This document shows, one piece after another, positions 47,270 through 62,042 of a stretch of DNA of 64,000 nt. The position numbers were made by a program, and so were the translations under genes. The notes under the pieces were generated by a model that was given only the letters and a program-made list of their open reading frames with translations, made no database searches and was not told the origin of the DNA. The stretch is from Scylla paramamosain (lineage: Eukaryota > Arthropoda > Malacostraca > Decapoda > Portunidae). The stretch is taken from positions 637,501 through 701,500 of the forward strand of contig NW_026973706.1 in assembly GCF_035594125.1 (NCBI RefSeq), given 5' to 3'. Numbering within the stretch: position 1 is the first letter of the stretch; every line of letters begins with the position of its first letter.

Positions 47270-47345
47270 ATAATAATAACTACTACTACTACTATTACTA
47301 CTACGTACTACTACTGCTACTACTACTACTACTACTACTACTACT
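47270..47345. repeat. (AAT)n/(ACT)n triplet tract
   Basis: About 75 bp of AAT then ACT triplets. Confidence 0.9.
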
Positions 47346-47426
47346 GTCATCACATAAGCCACCACTGTAAGAATCACTTCACGAGGAAATCAAGACCCGA
47401 ACAAAAGATCTGTATGAAATAGAAAT

Positions 47427-47505
47427 GTTTCATAGAGGGACTGCCACGTGTAGGCCTGATGGCTTCTTGCAGCTTCCCTTATTTTCTTATGCTCTTATGT
47501 TCTTA
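47427..47505 (+). mobile_element. LINE family 4, 3' UTR scrap
   Basis: GGGACTGCCACGTGTAGGCC, TGATGGCTTCTTGCAGCTTC and CTTATTTTCTTATG match the minus-strand copy at 60330-60745. Confidence 0.75.
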
Positions 47506-47662
47506 TCTATCAGCTGAGGTCCCGGTGCTCCAGTCAAGGGCAAAGGTTATCTACGGAGTTCGCAGAGGAAAAAATAGTTCAGTGTATGGGAAAAAAAAAA
47601 AATCATTTCTATTCACCAGTCTTATAATGATGTTCAGTGACTAGAAAAAAAGGCCGTTTCCC

Positions 47663-48150
47663 ATCATCCTCCTCCTCCTCCTCCTCCTCCTCCTCCTCCT
47701 CCTCCTCCTCCTCCTCTTCCTACTCGTCATGCTTCTCCCACTCATCCTTTTCCTTCACTCGCTACTCCTTCCTTTCTCCTTCTCCTCCTCCTCTTCCTCC
47801 TCCTTGTCATGCTTTTCCTTCCTTTCTCTTCCTCCTCCTTCTCCTCCTCCTCCTCCTCCTCCTCCTCCTCCTCCTTCTCCTCCTCCTCTTTCTCCTTCTC
47901 CTCCCCCTCTTCCCCCTCTTCCTCTTTCTCCTCTTCCTTCTTCTCTTGTTATTCCACATCTCCCTCTTCTTGCTTCTCCTCCTTCTCTTCCTCTTCCTCC
48001 TTCTCCTCCTCCTCCTCCTCCTCCTCCTCGTCTTCCTCTTTCTTCTCCTCCTTCTCCTCTTGTAACTCCACCTTTCCCTCCTCCTCCTCTTCCTCCTCCT
48101 CTCCCTCCTCCTCCTCCTCGTTCTCTTCCTCTTCCTCCTCCTTCTTACTT
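47663..48150. repeat. Pyrimidine-rich (CCT)n/(CTT)n tract
   Basis: About 490 bp of CCT, CTT and TCC triplets on the plus strand. All three frames stay open but encode only Ser, Leu, Phe or Pro runs. Confidence 0.9.
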
Positions 48151-48965
48151 CTTTTCTATAGCGGTAACACTAATGGGGCGGGACAAAAGGACAAAATACA
48201 TGCACTATACATTATAAACCTCAAGAAAACCCCTAAAAGTCGTGGCCTCGCGTCCCATAAAGGAGAGTCACGTAGCGAACACTGGAGTTGGATGGGAGAT
48301 GGCAGTAGGAGTTTTCGTTATTATTTTTTACGTGAGTGTTAAGAAGTCTAGATAGGTGTGAAAAATATGACGAGAAGTAGGGATTTTTTTTTTATCAGTT
48401 AGTCTGGTGAAGAGCACAAAATATATAAGTAAATAGATAAATGAATAAATAAGTAAATAAATAAGTTAGTAAATAAATATATAAGAATGTGAGGGTAAGA
48501 GTTTAAAATCAGGTTACATTAGATTAGATTAGGTATTATCAAGCAGATTTCCCTCCTTCCACTCTGAACCAGTTTAGAAAAAGTCATCCTTATGAGAAAG
48601 TGCTTCAAGTGTTCCTGCTTATAACACGTCAAACGCCTTCACGAGGTGAGAAGTTCAATCATTCGCATCTGAGTACTTCGAAACAAGACTCCAAGAGGCA
48701 ACGGAACGGAAGGAAATGAGAAAATAAACTCAAATAACCGAAACAGTGAGCTGAACGAAGATTACTGGGAGGGCGACAGGAGGTGAAGGACAGTTTGACG
48801 CTCTGGAGTTTCACATACCAGGCCGAGGCAAGGAAGAAGGAAGGAGGGCAGGGACGCACTTGTAATTAATCTTATCGTCTCGTCCCTCCTTCGTTGGCGG
48901 CGGGGTCCCTTGGCTGGATTATACACTGAGAGATTGATGCGATGCGATGGGTACCTAGGTAGATA

Positions 48966-48970
<5 letters not shown>
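48151..48970. other. Unassigned sequence
   Basis: AAAT/TAAG-type repeats 48420-48480. No gene recognised. Confidence 0.4.
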
Positions 48971-49060
<90 letters not shown>

Positions 49061-49127
49061 GGCAGATAAACACACAGACCAAAGAAGAACAAAGAAAGAG
49101 ATGAAGGACAGACGAAATTACCTAGAA

Positions 49128-49190
<63 letters not shown>
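48971..49190. repeat. (GA)n and (AC)n tracts
   Basis: GA 48971-49060 with one ATGA slip, AC 49131-49190. Confidence 0.95.
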
Positions 49191-49477
49191 ACACACCACA
49201 CACAATCATATATCTACGTACACACGAAACACACACACACAAACACACACACATATACAAACAAACATTACATACATACATTAACATTCACCCACGCATG
49301 GAATTTCAGTGTTAAGCTAAATAAAACCATCGCGGAGGAGAACGGCCTGAAAAGTTCCATTTATGTCACCACGGGGAAAAACTCCCTTCGCCTCAAAGTG
49401 GTTTGCAGATACAGCACTCGGCACTTCGGGAGAGAAACGCGGCTTTGTCAATGAGCTGCTGGTACTTATTGTTTGTG
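49191..49477. other. Unassigned, possible short coding remnant
   Basis: After decayed AC repeats, a frame at about 49299-49454 (WNFSVKLNKTIAEENGLKSS) looks coding-like in composition but matches nothing I know. Confidence 0.2.
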
Positions 49478-49580
49478 GAGGAGGAGGAGGAGGAGGAGGA
49501 GGAGGAGGAGGAGAGGATGAGAAGGAGGAGGAGGAGGAGGAGGAGGTTAGGTGTTGATGGTTACTGTGGTTATTTCATAT

Positions 49581-49676
<96 letters not shown>

Positions 49677-49686
49677 TCTCTCTCTC
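49478..49686. repeat. (GGA)n and (CT)n tracts
   Basis: GGA 49478-49545 and CT 49583-49686. Confidence 0.95.
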
Positions 49687-49798
49687 ATCTCTCTTCTCTG
49701 GAGTGGGACACAGCGGCTTATTTTTGGGTTACTGATGTGTTTCCTTAACCCAAGTGACATTATGGCCAATTGTGGTGCGTGTGCATGGAAATATACCG

Positions 49799-49800
<2 letters not shown>

Positions 49801-49863
<63 letters not shown>

Positions 49864-50053
49864 TAGACAGACAGATAGATACAATGTTTGATTGCTTGAT
49901 CGCATGAGTTGAGTGACCGACTCATTGACTGACAGACACTCACAAATAGATCCAGATAGATAGATAGACAGATAGATAAGTAGGTAGGTAGGTAGGTAGG
50001 TGGGTAGGTAGGTAAATAAATACTTAGCTATACAATGGAAAGAAAATTTGAGA

Positions 50054-50118
<65 letters not shown>
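49801..50118. repeat. (AC)n, (GATA)n, (GGTA)n and (GA)n cluster
   Basis: AC 49801-49860, GATA-type 49861-49885 and 49950-49980, GGTA 49980-50013, GA 50057-50118. Confidence 0.95.
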
Positions 50119-50120
<2 letters not shown>

Positions 50121-50484
50121 CGCTCCGGTCTGGTGTATGGAATCCGTGTTTATTCCTCGCATTACTAAGGGCCACCATTCTGTAAGGGGAGGAAGACTCT
50201 GGGCAGTCAGCCAGCCAGATATAAATATTCTAATGCGGGACTTGCATGACCGCCCCTAATACTTGTCACTCTATTTTTCAGATGTTTGTAAATTACGACG
50301 TATTATCTAAATATACAAAACTCTCCGGAGGGAAGAAGATTTCCTCAAGACCCCCCCCCCTAGGGATATTACCGCAGGGCAAGGGGGAAGTAAGGGTTAT
50401 ATGGGATACAGTGGGTGGCAGGGATTGACGTCATGTGGCCCAGGATGCACTGCGGTGTTACTCTTACTTGATGGGGAAAGCGAA
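50119..50484. other. Unassigned sequence
   Basis: No gene or repeat recognised. Confidence 0.4.
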
Positions 50485-50730
50485 GCGGGACAGGCAGACG
50501 AATGGTGAGCTTAATGATGTATACAGTGACGGTCAGAAGTAGTGATTTATTGAAGAAGTCATGGTCAGAAGTAATAAAAGCAGACAGATGAGGAACATAT
50601 TTTTGTAACCGGTGTACAGTCACGGTCAGAAGTAGTGGTAAAGGCAGACAGACAAGTGGTGAGTTTATCAATGTGCGCTCACGGCCGGAAGTAGTGATTT
50701 ATTGATGTACAGTCACGGTTGGAAATAAAA
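50485..50730. repeat. Irregular minisatellite (ACAGTCACGGTCAGAAGTAG)
   Basis: Four to five variant copies of ACAGTCACGGTCAGAAGTAG, often followed by TGATTTATTGA, at irregular spacing. Confidence 0.75.
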
Positions 50731-51658
50731 TGTTTTTGCAGTTACCTTCCATATGATTTGCTGACAGTCTATCAGATTTCAAGTTTCGTAGTGGAGCCCT
50801 CAGCAGAGAGAGAGAGAGAGAGAGAGGTCCCTTTTCCTAGATGGACAATCAGGATTACTGCACATAACGTAACGCTAAAGAATTACAGCTGGAAACAATA
50901 GCCAACGCAGCACTGCAGTCAAGCCTATTGTTCCTTGAAATCGAGTATCTATGTGCCAATATCACATTCTTCATCACTGTTACCATTGCATTATTTCATT
51001 GCCTCCTTGTCTGTATACATTCTTAGCCACCGCATCCTACGCAGCTTAGCCAGAGTGAAGGGGTCTCTCAGGCTATAAGGATCCTATTTTGATACGTTCT
51101 CTCTCATAAGAGCTATTTTCAAGGGGAACATAATTAGTCGACATCTGACCAACAGTAATGATTTTACAGTGGGGCGATGGGACCAACAGTGTGAATGGTG
51201 TATGTATGAGTGTGTGGTGTCTTGTCTGGGCCCACCCCGTGTGGGATTGCCAGCCTGGTATATAGACAGATAGAAAACTGAATAGTGCTGAATGAGTTAC
51301 ACAAGCAAACACATAAAGCGTAAAAACTTGCGCAGGGACACGAACAGTCTCTGAGTCGTTAAATGTTTCATAATGGTGTAGTTATGTTGCACCATACGTG
51401 AGATTTGGCTTGTCAGATAAATACATGGAGTGTGACGCCTCGCTGTGACCCTATTCTGGGCCGCATCGGAACAAGCAGCGGGGCAGAGGAGAGGCGGGGC
51501 GGGGCGGTGGGACGGGGCGGAGAGGTTCCATGATACTCTAACCAGACCCCCGTGAAGCAGAGCAGTAATATGCGACCCGGTGACAGACAGCCCGCCCCCA
51601 CCGCTCGTTTGTTATCTCCCTAACACACACACACACGCACACACAAGAGTAATATGCG
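50731..51658. other. Unassigned sequence
   Basis: Short GA tract 50805-50825 and a G-rich segment 51478-51525. No gene recognised. Confidence 0.4.
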
Positions 51659-51774
51659 TGTATTACCTCATAACAAAACCGCATTACAAAGTTATACAAG
51701 CGTGGCAGGGGACTTCCTTGCATGTATTGCCTCATAACAAAACCACATTACAAAGTTATACAAGTGTGGCAGCA
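51659..51774. repeat. 64-bp tandem duplication
   Basis: TGTATT.CCTCATAACAAAAC and TTACAAAGTTATACAAG occur at 51659 and 51723 with few changes. Confidence 0.92.
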
Positions 51775-52643
51775 GAGTCCCTTCAGTGCAATATCAAGCG
51801 AGCGGTGGCCGGAGCTGGCGGAGTGGTCAGCGGCCCGTCAGTGTGTGACCAGCGGTGTCGCGTTTTTGTAACATTTTGTAACTCCAAACACTCACTTCTT
51901 TCACTATCCTGGATGGCAGGGGATGTAATGATGAGGGAAGAGAGTGCATGAAGTCAAAAAAACCTTGCATAGAATATTTTGTCAGGGTGAAATTGTGGGA
52001 AGATTGTTATTTGGCTTTGAAAACAATGAAGCTGAGGAAACAAGAGATCTAATATACAGACTTTAGCGAAAGGGAAAGAATCTGGAAAAGGAGATACATA
52101 ACTATAAGGAAATCTCTAAAGAGCAGACACACACTAAATGCTACACATACCGCCTAATGCAATTTTTAAGCCACCAACACCCAGAACTCTTTCATAGTAA
52201 TTAGAATGCATTCCCGCACATTCCAAGACGAATTACTTTGCGATAGCAACAAACAGCGGAAATAAATGAGCTTGCGTATGCCACCTCGATTAAATGCATT
52301 TCAGCTTGCTTAATGAGCCCAGCGCGAATATTTGAACAACACGGCTGTGCAATATTCGCTAATGGAGTTATCACGTAATTATTAAAAGGAAAACAATTGC
52401 TTTCCGTGACACTTCCTCGGCAATTGATATTAGTGATTATCAAACAAGCCAAACAAGCAGATGATACCTTATCTGTTACGATAAGAGAACCAGTGATACA
52501 AACATTCGCCATACTTTTCCTTGAAGCTTCGTCTAATCAATCTAATCTCATAACTCTTAATTAATGAAAGTTCGGGTTACTTTTTTGGAGTCCTTACTTG
52601 TATCTTGAGCTCCACCGCAGACACAAAGACGCACCATGGATCA
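51775..52643. other. Unassigned sequence
   Basis: No gene or repeat recognised. Confidence 0.4.
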
Positions 52644-52987
52644 TATTCTGAAACGTCTCTGCGTCTTATCTCGACTCGACCAATGAGTGCGTTGATATTT
52701 GACGTCAAACTAACCTAAACAGTATTAGATCTTCTAAAGCCAAACTAACAAAACCAAGCTAACCTAAATAGTACTAGATCTCTTAAATTCAATCTAACCT
52801 AAACAGTATTAGTGGAAGGCATTCGGGTTCCGAAGTGTGTTTCATGGTGCCGGTGACAGGTTAACAAGGATTCTACACCATCACTGGAAAAAAAAAAAAA
52901 AAAAAGGAAAAGAAAATGAAAACCCGACTTCTCATCTCTGTAGCCTTTGAAAATAGTCTTGATGAGAACCTAAAGCGTTTCAGAGTA
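52644..52987. mobile_element. TIR element (MITE-like), copy 5, with internal minisatellite
   Basis: Left end TATTCTGAAACGTC, right end AAAGCGTTTCAGAGTA. The right half matches the 29623 copy (AAAACCCG.CT..TCATCTC, GTAGCCTTTGAAA). The left half holds minisatellite units CTAACCTAAACAGTATTAG, which explain its larger size. Confidence 0.6.
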
Positions 52988-53403
52988 CGGGTTACATGAA
53001 AACGACACAGATAAGAATGACAACAAAAGTGTTGGCAGTGTCTCGTCACACGCTTGGATTGTGAATGTGAGCAGCTTCAAATTACTACCGGTCGTTACAC
53101 AACAACACAGAAATCAGTGTGTGCTTATTTATGCATCACTCTGTCATTATACTGTATTACAACTACACTAATCACCTGTATCTCTTAAACCCCCTCTTAC
53201 ACGACACACAATAAAGAGTGTATTTCCATCTCTTAACAGCCAAACTAAATACATGTCGCCCTTTGAGCCTGCCAATAACAAGACAACTTAGAATGCCAAT
53301 CTGAAGCTTAACATTGTGATCTGTGGCTGCCAGTAACAACACAAGCAGCCTGCACGCCCCGCTGCCTCAGTACACTCAGTTACCTCAGTCCCTCACCACT
53401 AGA

Positions 53404-53600
53404 TAACCAATAAGTGCGTTGATATTTGAAGCCAGACTAACCTAAACAGTATTAGATCTTCTAAAGCCAAACTAACATAAACCAAACTACCTAAATAGTA
53501 TTAGATATCTTAAATCCAACCTAAACAGTATGAGCCAAACTAACATAAACAGTATTAGATCTCCTGAAGCTAAAGTAACCTAAGTAGTATTAGATCTCGT
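53404..53600. repeat. Second locus of the AACCTAAACAGTATTAGATC minisatellite
   Basis: AGTGCGTTGATATTTGA followed by about five variant units of AACCTAAACAGTATTAGATC and CTAAAGCCAAACTAAC. It repeats 52685-52815 in the same order. The gap 52988-53403 shows no gene. Confidence 0.85.
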
Positions 53601-53822
53601 ATACTCCTCACATATGCGGACGAAGCACAATAATTATTCCACGTGTATCATCAGTAAAGAGTTAAGTGGTGAGATGGATTTCGCTCAGCTGCTGGTGGTG
53701 TGTGGCGATGGTAGTGGTGATGGCGGTGATAGTGGTGGTGGTGGTGGATTGGCGCCGAGGATGGAATGAAGTGATCGAGTGTGCCAACAAGATTATGAAG
53801 GCAGGGTGATTATACAGCTGTG

Positions 53823-53826
<4 letters not shown>
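53601..53826. other. Unassigned sequence with GGT triplets
   Basis: GGT/GAT-rich 53697-53750. No gene. Confidence 0.5.

Positions 53827-53912
<86 letters not shown>
53827..53912. repeat. (GA)n microsatellite
   Basis: 86 bp GA tract. A GGAA-type run follows at about 54000-54120. Confidence 0.95.
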
Positions 53913-53916
<4 letters not shown>

Positions 53917-54344
53917 CGAAACATGTAGATTAGCGGGACAGTTTCCAATATTTCATACAAGAAAATAAAAAAAAGGGGGAGAAAAGTAAAAACATGATGT
54001 AGGGAAGGAATGGAGAAAGGATGGAAGAAAGGAAAGAACGAAGGAACGAAGGAACGAAGGAAAGAAGGAAGGAGGAAAGTAAGGTATGAGGTAGGGAAGG
54101 AGGGAAGGATGGAATGAAGAGAGCTGGTTGGTTCATCACGTAGTAAAAAGTTCTTCAGGTTCTCGTCTCTATTAAGGCAGCTGATGATTAAAGGAGAGAA
54201 AGATAAATCGATGCAAACTGCTCCCTGATTTCCCAAACGGCTGAATACTCACTTTTTTTTTCTAGTCTCCCTCTTACAGCTGAAAAAAGGGGAAGAAACT
54301 AAGTTAATCTTTGTAACTACTCTGCAGCGAATATGAAAGGTATG

Positions 54345-54347
<3 letters not shown>

Positions 54348-54433
<86 letters not shown>
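54348..54433. repeat. (CT)n microsatellite
   Basis: 86 bp CT tract, facing the GA tract 117 bp downstream. Confidence 0.95.
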
Positions 54434-54435
<2 letters not shown>

Positions 54436-54545
54436 AAATAGTTTCTTTTGCTCTCTAAGGGCCACTGCTGAGTTCCTTCAATTTAGCCAAAGAGCAACAA
54501 AATCCAGAGAGCTATTTAAGATCGTCAAAGGAGATTACAGAACTG

Positions 54546-54550
<5 letters not shown>

Positions 54551-54618
<68 letters not shown>

Positions 54619-54658
54619 AGAAGAAGAAGAAGAAGAAGAAGAAGAAGAAGAAGAAGAA

Positions 54659-54699
<41 letters not shown>

Positions 54700-54823
54700 A
54701 GACAGCCCGGGCAGTGTTCGGAGCGGTGTTGTCACCACCACGAAGGTTCGACAGATGGCTCAGGAAATGTTTCAAATTGAGAAGTGCCAACTTTTTTAAT
54801 CTGGTGTTCGCGACAGTTGGACC

Positions 54824-54880
<57 letters not shown>
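54551..54880. repeat. (GA)n, (GAA)n and second (GA)n
   Basis: GA 54551-54615, GAA 54614-54702, GA 54829-54880. Confidence 0.95.
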
Positions 54881-54884
<4 letters not shown>

Positions 54885-56306
54885 TTAATGTTACTTTCGT
54901 GAGGTAAAACTCTTCTGAGCAGTTAGTTTTACATTCCAGCAGAGAGTTTCCTTCTTCTTCTTCTTCTTTTTTTCATGTATCTTTATATAAGTTAATATTT
55001 TCTTACTTTTCCTTTTGTTATTTGAATTATTTCCCTCCTTTCCTTTTTCTCTTATTTTTTTTCTACATTTTCATTTTTCATTCTACTTTTCCTTCCCAAC
55101 ATAGGTTATAGTGAAGACCTTGTATCATTTATTTACTAAGGATGAAGAACAATCATAGACGCGCCCTTTCATACAAAAAACCCAAGCTGTACAGTTGTTC
55201 TGGTGTGAATGTGAAAGGTCATTACTGCGTGACCCTTAACGACGTCTAGATGACCCGCCGAGACTCCTCGTAGTAGCAGGACAGTTTGATTCACTCGTAG
55301 TTCAGGAGGTTCGCCTTTGTAACGCCACTCGCTCGTTTTCTTTCCTTCGTCCAAATAACCCGTCTTTCAATTTCTATTCTCCTATCTTCTTGAATTTATG
55401 TCCTTTTATATGTTCTGTATTTTCATTATCAAGTGTCTGCCTGTTGTGTCCCCCTCTTTCTTTTCGTATGAGGAGCCACAGTCATTACAGGCCGTGATTT
55501 GCTCCTGACGCTGCGCACTTCTACTTTAAACGTCTCAGCACGCTGGAATGACGACACCAAAACATGCAAATGCTGCCTCGCCTCGCCTTGCTTCTGACTC
55601 TCGCCGAGCTCCCTTAACAGTCCCTCTGGCACTTTTGTCTCCTCGCACACAGGAGGCGGCAATTCGCTGGCCTTTTCCCTTCCTTTATTGGCCTGGGTGT
55701 ATCTGTGTAAATCTTGAAAACGGAGTGATGTAGATGTGAGGGTCACCAGGTGTGTCTCGCCTGGGAGGGTCCCCAGCACCCTGCCTCCATCGCTCTTCAC
55801 CCTCTCTTGCTGCGGCCCAAAGCTGCTTCACTCGAGCACCTGACAGCCCCTCGCACCGCCCCTCGCCTTTTCTAACAACTGCACTGCTACGGAATTTCAA
55901 AGCTACGTGATTTCTTTTCTGGAAACACGCGACGCTGCACCTTCTGTGTGAAGTGTCCTGTGTGTGCGTCGCTTGTTACTCTCCGCCACCACCACCACGA
56001 CTTTATATCACTCCTGGCCAAATAGAGCAGTCTGCATTTCATTCCTCAACCCCTTTTATTCCTCGATTTGATAGACGGAATCTGAGAATACCTTATTTCT
56101 TTTCATCTCATTTTGATTTCGCTCTCTCCTCCATGTATTCAGTTCTTGGATGCATGGAAAACTACGCGGTTCCTTTGCCTCGGAAGTCTGATTGTACGCA
56201 CACACATTCTCCCTCCCTTCGCTGAGTCGCTTCCATGTAAGATCCAATACCGCCTGTTATCCTGTTAGCGCGGCAGCGTCTTAAGGGGCTCGAGCTGGAT
56301 TTTTCC

Positions 56307-56309
<3 letters not shown>
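54881..56309. other. Unassigned sequence
   Basis: A T-rich part (54945-55090) and a CpG-richer part (55430-55960). Open frames are short and on conflicting strands; no family recognised. Confidence 0.4.
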
Positions 56310-57856
<1,547 letters not shown>

Positions 57857-58168
57857 GTTACCCTCAGACTATTACCTCCATGACCCCTTGAACACACAAC
57901 ACAACCCCAGCGGCCCATTAATGTGGCGTGACAAAACTCCTATACATAAAGGGATAACAGATACATCACCCTAGACCAATATTTCCACAACTACTTAAAG
58001 CCACCAAACAACTCTTGCGGTCCACTCATGCAGCATAAACAAAACCCTTATAGCATTATATAATATATTACAGAATGCTACACATTAGGAGACAACAAAT
58101 TACATCACCATTGCACCAATATCCCCACGATTTCTCAATACCACCGGCAACGCAGCCGTCCACTGAAG
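57857..58168. repeat. Three-unit divergent tandem repeat, about 105-140 bp
   Basis: Blocks built on TACATCACC...ACCAATAT..CCAC, then CCACC..CAAC and CAGC, then GTCCACT recur near 57857, 57961 and 58102. Divergence is high, so the array is old. Confidence 0.55.
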
Positions 58169-58612
58169 CGACCATAGCAGAAGCCTTGCACTCCATTCCG
58201 CCCACAATTTTGGCAGAGGTACTATCTGCTCCGCCACGCTGACTGAGTATTCCCGCCTTGATGTGAGGAAAGGAACAGGTAAAAAATGGCCGCATGCTGG
58301 AAATGTGGAAATGTTGATGAGGTGGCGGGCCTTCACAGGGTCCTGATAACATTGGTGTCAAAGGAAGGGCAAAATTGCACCCCACGTGACCACGCCTGTT
58401 TTGACACGCCGCGCTGGGAGGACTCAGGGACGAGCCGCTGTGACGTTATGGAGCCTGGCCCCCTTCATTGCCGGCACCTGTGATTGTGTCTCCATCACAC
58501 ATACACACACTTGCACAGGCGGCAGAATAACATTGGTTCATCAGTTGAAGGGAGGAAGGAGCGCCGCGGGACATGCCACTCGAGCACTCCTCTGATATTA
58601 ATGTTATTATGG

Positions 58613-58614
<2 letters not shown>
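58169..58614. other. Unassigned, promoter-like motif
   Basis: CpG-rich with AAAAATGGCCGCATG at about 58282. Short frames on both strands, none recognised. Confidence 0.3.
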
Positions 58615-59145
<531 letters not shown>

Positions 59146-59412
59146 CAGCTTCTTTCATCCCATTAAGTACTCGCTCGACGGGAAAGACGTGGATTATAAT
59201 AGCTAATGAAAGATCCCCTGAGCCGCCTCCAGCGTGTCTTGCTGCTCAGGCTAAGGAGAGACACAGTTGGCCGCTGGACCTCGGAGTATTCAGACAGCCA
59301 AGAGGGTTAGTATTATTCATGTTAGGGTATGTCTCTTGTCTGTCTGTCTGCCTATCTGTCTCTTTTTTGTCTGTCTGTCTGTCTGTCTCTGTATTTACGT
59401 CTCATCTCCTTG

Positions 59413-59415
<3 letters not shown>
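59146..59415. other. Unassigned sequence
   Basis: Short CTGT repeats 59338-59388; otherwise unique. Confidence 0.5.
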
Positions 59416-59488
<73 letters not shown>

Positions 59489-59740
59489 ACCGTGCCTCCT
59501 TTTGTCAAACTCATAGATTCTTTCATTCAGCATGTTTATGTATCAAATCATCTGTTTATCTGTCTATCTATCTACCAATCTGTCTATTTATCTATCTATT
59601 TATCAATCTGTCCTATCCATCTATCTATATACCTATCTATCTATCTATCTTTCTATCCATCTATTTATCTATCTATTTTATCTACCTATCTACCTGGCTA
59701 CTCATCCATTTGTTCCCCCCCCCCCCGACCCACCTGCCTG
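59416..59740. repeat. (CT)n and (TATC)n tracts
   Basis: CT 59416-59485, TATC/TATT units 59560-59700, then a C9 run and CCTG repeats. Confidence 0.9.
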
Positions 59741-59930
59741 CCTGCCTCAAGTCATAACTAGTAGTAGTGTGCCAAGCAGTAACAAGGAGACTCCACTCCC
59801 CGCTGGGGCTCGCATCAACCCGAAGATAAAAGTAATAAACAGTAGTGTGTAATTTCTTAAAAAGCTTCAGCGTAACAGGTGGGAGTGGAAAGACAATTAA
59901 GGAAGAAGGATAGATCTCATGGTGGCCATC

Positions 59931-60257
<327 letters not shown>

Positions 60258-60329
60258 TTATTTGCTGCACAATGTTTAATATATCTGCTGGTGTTTTTTT
60301 CTTTTTTCTTCTTCTCAGTGTTCTTCCAT

Positions 60330-60745
60330 GAAAACATGAGATAATAAGGGAAGCTGCAAGAAGCCATCAGGCCTACACGTGGCAGCCCCTGTATGAAATA
60401 CACCTACCTATCTCTACCTATCATCCCGATCCATAAATTTGTCTAATCTTCTTTTAAAGCTCCCTATTGACTCAACACTACAAACCTGATTATTGAGGTT
60501 GTTCCATTCATATACCACTCTATTTCAGAACTAATTCCTTCCTATCTCTTTCTTGAACCTAAATTTTTCAAGTCTGAAACCGTTATTTCTTGTTATATCC
60601 TGATTATTGATCATAAGAATTTTGTTTACGTCCCCCTTGTTATAATCCCTAAACCACTTAAAGACTAGTAGTTTGTTTTTGTTCCGTTCTTCATTGTTTT
60701 TCCTATGTGTCCCTTTGAAATCTATATAGACGCTCCCACAACATG
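60330..60745 (-). mobile_element. LINE family 4, ORF2 C-terminus and 3' UTR
   Basis: On the minus strand it reads VFKWFRDYNKGDVNKILM, RNNGFRLEKFRFKKEIG, then after stops VVYEWNNLNNQV, ESIGSFKRRLDKFMDRDDR and the 3' UTR with GGGGCTGCCACGTGTAGGCC. N-x-F-x-x-R-V-V-x-x-W-N-x-L and SFKxRLDK are typical of the extreme C-terminus of CR1-like RT proteins. It is 5'-truncated near a poly-A/poly-T run (60752-60777). Confidence 0.75.
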
Positions 60746-60989
60746 CAGGTGAAAAAAAAAAAAAAAAAAAAAAAAACTGTGCCGGAAATTCCATATCGTG
60801 TGTCCCCTTGATGACGCCGTGCGAGCCTCAGCCGTGCGTGACGCAATTGTCTGTCCCAAAAACAAGAGCTCGAAACAAACCAAGAAAAAAAAAGGAAGGG
60901 ATGAAAATAAAGTACTGCATCTAGGCGCTCTTATATTTCTTTTATTTTTCTTCGTAGTTCGTGAACTGTATTCTAAAATGTTTCCATGT

Positions 60990-61135
60990 CTTCTTATTTC
61001 CACTGGTTGTGACAGCTCTAGTGGAAGTTATTGGGATTTTTATGATTTTGCTGATAATTTAACAAATATTCAGCATCATCAGTGGAAAAAAAGATCCATG
61101 AGGACCAGGCTAATTATCTTTGTGACCTCTGAAAA
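60990..61135. mobile_element. TIR-element family, copy 6 (partial)
   Basis: CTAGTGGAAGTTATTGGGAT, GATAATTTAACAAATATTCA and CCAGGCTAATTATCTTTGTG match the copies at 41862 and 29623. The right terminal repeat is missing and a (CT)n tract follows. Confidence 0.6.
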
Positions 61136-61148
61136 TACGGCACCCCCC

Positions 61149-61150
<2 letters not shown>

Positions 61151-61220
<70 letters not shown>
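61151..61220. repeat. (CT)n microsatellite
   Basis: 70 bp CT tract, then pyrimidine-rich DNA to 61280. Confidence 0.95.
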
Positions 61221-61222
<2 letters not shown>

Positions 61223-61476
61223 GCCCTCCCACCCTCCAACCTATCCTTCCTCCCTGCCTTCCCTCCCTCCCTCCCAACGCCCACACTCGTCCCTTTGTCC
61301 GCGGCTGGTTTCCCCTATTGACAAATTTTCCAAGAGCTGAGTGGTTCTTTCGTATTTCCACATCCTCCAATCAAGAGTTAACGTGGCTTCCTGGTCAGCC
61401 AATGAGAATAGCAGTCCGCCTTGCCAGGATATTAGTGAGGCTTCCTTTTTAATCAATAAAGAAAGTAGCATCTCTT

Positions 61477-61783
<307 letters not shown>

Positions 61784-62042
61784 GCGGGACACAAGTCACC
61801 GCTCCTAGCACTCCGTTTTCTATTTCATTATCACCCTTCCGTTTTCACTCTCTCTACTGCACACGCTCTTGTCTTTCATATCTTTATACATTTCTCTTAC
61901 TTGTCACATTCTTTGCACGCTCTTTAACACATGTGTTACACATCTTCTCAACACATCTTACTACTCCTTTCTTCACACAGACATACACACACACATACAC
62001 TCTTTTTTTCCATAATTTTGTATGTGTCGTTTGTTGTGTTTA

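Noticed and set aside
47637..48342. Ser/Leu/Pro-rich frames of 140-180 codons
   Set aside because: Generated by the CCT/CTT tract; all plus frames are open at once.
52700..53600. AACCTAA strings as possible interstitial telomere repeats (arthropod TTAGG)
   Set aside because: CCTAA occurs once per about 20-40 bp unit rather than in direct tandem, so this is a minisatellite.
58068..58385. Minus frame with AKIVGGMECKASA, recalling the IVGG start of trypsin-like proteases
   Set aside because: No catalytic His, Asp or Ser motifs follow and the segment overlaps a decayed tandem repeat; chance match.
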